This document shows, one piece after another, positions 5,625 to 6,372 of a DNA stretch of 6,372 nucleotides. The DNA comes from Balneolales bacterium (GTDB lineage: Bacteria; Bacteroidota; Rhodothermia; Balneolales; Natronogracilivirgulaceae): the NCBI GenBank assembly GCA_007131535.1, contig SLQI01000161.1, positions 1-6,372 on the forward strand, given 5' to 3'. The notes under the pieces are model-generated. The model made no database searches. It saw nothing but the letters and a program-made list of their open reading frames with translations, and was not told where the DNA came from. Both the position numbers and the translations under genes were made by a program. Positions within the stretch are counted from its first letter, which is position 1; each line of letters opens with the position of its first letter.

Positions 5625-6326
5625 TCATTCTATACCGGATTTAACGGCCTTCAACATCGCTTCGATATTCGGCTGCTCAGCCATCAGACACTTTTCACGC
5701 GTTCGGGATTTCAGAGTATCCAGCGTTGTAGGTCCGATAGCTACACACAGCGGCCGGTTTGTGTTGATATACTCCGGGTACGCATCAAACCAAACTTCTA
5801 CCGCACTCGGACTGTAAAAAAGAACGGCGTCCGCCAGTGGCAGGCTCTCAGGAAGTTCCGGTGCCTTCCGGGTTTGATAAACCTCAATGGTTTCGTACCC
5901 GATATCATACTCCTTCAACTTCTGTCCCAGCTCCGGGCGGGTGAGGTTTCCGCAGAAATGAATCCAATGGAGGTCGGACCGGTTTTCAATTATGAATCGG
6001 GCGATTCCACCCGCATTCTGTTTTTCGGGTACATAAACATCCTGCTTCAGGTCAGCCAATGGTTCAGCCGTTTTGGGGCCGGTGGCGACAATCAATTCGG
6101 GTTCGGGAAGATCGGCTCCCTGTTCCATCAGCTTGAGCAGCCCATAGGCGCCGTTTCTGCTCGTCACGATCCATCCGGCAGATTTTTTTTCAGGGTGATC
6201 AAACCCCGGTATCGAAAATTCAAATGTCAGCAACGGGTGAAATATCAACTTCAAACCGTTGCTGCGGAACAAGTCAATATCTCTTTGATCGTGTCTGCGG
6301 GTAGATAAAACAACTTTACCACTCAT
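5625..6326 (-). CDS. hemD: Uroporphyrinogen III synthase
   Basis: It cyclises hydroxymethylbilane while inverting ring D to give uroporphyrinogen III, the substrate of HemE. Seen (233 aa, normal length): the two-lobed HemD pattern, with VVLSTRR at 5-11, WIVTSRNGAYGLL at 52-64, VATGPKTAEPL at 80-90, HFCGNLTRPEL at 123-133, VYQT with the conserved tyrosine Tyr150, FYSPSAVEVWF at 170-180, and CVAIGPTTLDTL at 194-205. The family is very divergent in sequence, so these short motifs and the adjacent hemE make the case. The ATG at 6326 overlaps the stop codon of the upstream gene (ATGA), which indicates translational coupling in an operon. The lack of a Shine-Dalgarno sequence is not surprising at such an overlap. 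Confidence 0.93.
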   Translation of the reverse strand: MSGKVVLSTRRHDQRDIDLFRSNGLKLIFHPLLTFEFSIPGFDHPEKKSAGWIVTSRNGAYGLLKLMEQGADLPEPELIVATGPKTAEPLADLKQDVYVPEKQNAGGIARFIIENRSDLHWIHFCGNLTRPELGQKLKEYDIGYETIEVYQTRKAPELPESLPLADAVLFYSPSAVEVWFDAYPEYINTNRPLCVAIGPTTLDTLKSRTREKCLMAEQPNIEAMLKAVKSGIE

Positions 6327-6372
6327 GAGATCAGCGCTTCGGGTTCACTCTTCAGATAACTGTTGGCGTACG
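6323..6372 (-). CDS. C-terminal end of the gene before hemD (possibly hemC), cut by window edge
   Basis: The minus strand is open from the window edge through 15 codons (YANSYLKSEPEALIS) to TGA at 6325-6323, overlapping the hemD start by four bases (ATGA). Neighbouring genes in this pathway often run hemC-hemD-hemE, and HemC makes the HemD substrate, so hydroxymethylbilane synthase is the natural guess. The 15 residues carry no diagnostic motif; the identity rests on context alone. Confidence 0.5.
   Translation of the reverse strand, partial: YANSYLKSEPEALIS

Noticed and set aside
5583..6308. 241-codon plus-strand open frame opposite hemD
   Set aside because: It is longer than hemD but has no motifs, while the minus strand carries the HemD motif series and an operon overlap.

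Overview
The window looks like chromosomal DNA from a member of the Bacteroidota/Balneolota side of the FCB group, probably a Balneolaceae-like marine or mildly halophilic bacterium. This is inference. It rests on a hemD-hemE gene pair typical of these bacteria, Glu/Asp-rich proteins, mid GC content with AT-rich spacers, no purine Shine-Dalgarno sequence before any of the six start codons, and spacer matches to the Bacteroidota -7 box TAnnTTTG.

Layout, left to right: (1) 1-446, minus strand: the first 148 residues of a Cys/Met-metabolism PLP enzyme (trans-sulfuration fold), running off the left edge. (2) 447-692: a gene-free leader. (3) 693-1805, minus strand: a class II Fic protein with a C-terminal winged helix. 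Its start codon sits inside a striking array of four half-sites (TGAGCCGATTA and its complement) at 1804-1879. (4) 1880-2441: about 560 bp without a convincing protein gene. It holds an intrinsic terminator that works only on the minus strand, a run of stem-loops upstream of it that could be a small RNA, a degenerate hairpin repeat and a possible promoter for gltX. (5) 2442-3932, plus strand: gltX, glutamyl-tRNA synthetase. (6) 4094-4480, plus strand: a single-domain response regulator. (7) 4484-5527, minus strand: hemE, converging on the regulator with only 3 bp between stop codons. (8) 5625-6326, minus strand: hemD. (9) 6323-6372, minus strand: the last 15 codons of the gene before hemD, overlapping it by ATGA; hemC is likely from context only.

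How the genes work together: hemD makes uroporphyrinogen III, the substrate of HemE, so the right-hand block is the middle of the tetrapyrrole pathway. GltX makes Glu-tRNA(Glu), which also feeds C5-type haem synthesis where that route is used, so its proximity to hem genes is suggestive but no more. The Fic gene appears to be a separate, AT-richer insert with its own promoter.

The best candidate for something undescribed is the Fic-winged-helix protein with the symmetric four-site operator that contains its promoter and start codon. It reads as a self-controlled AMPylation/DNA-binding switch, insulated from read-through by the terminator seven bases upstream.
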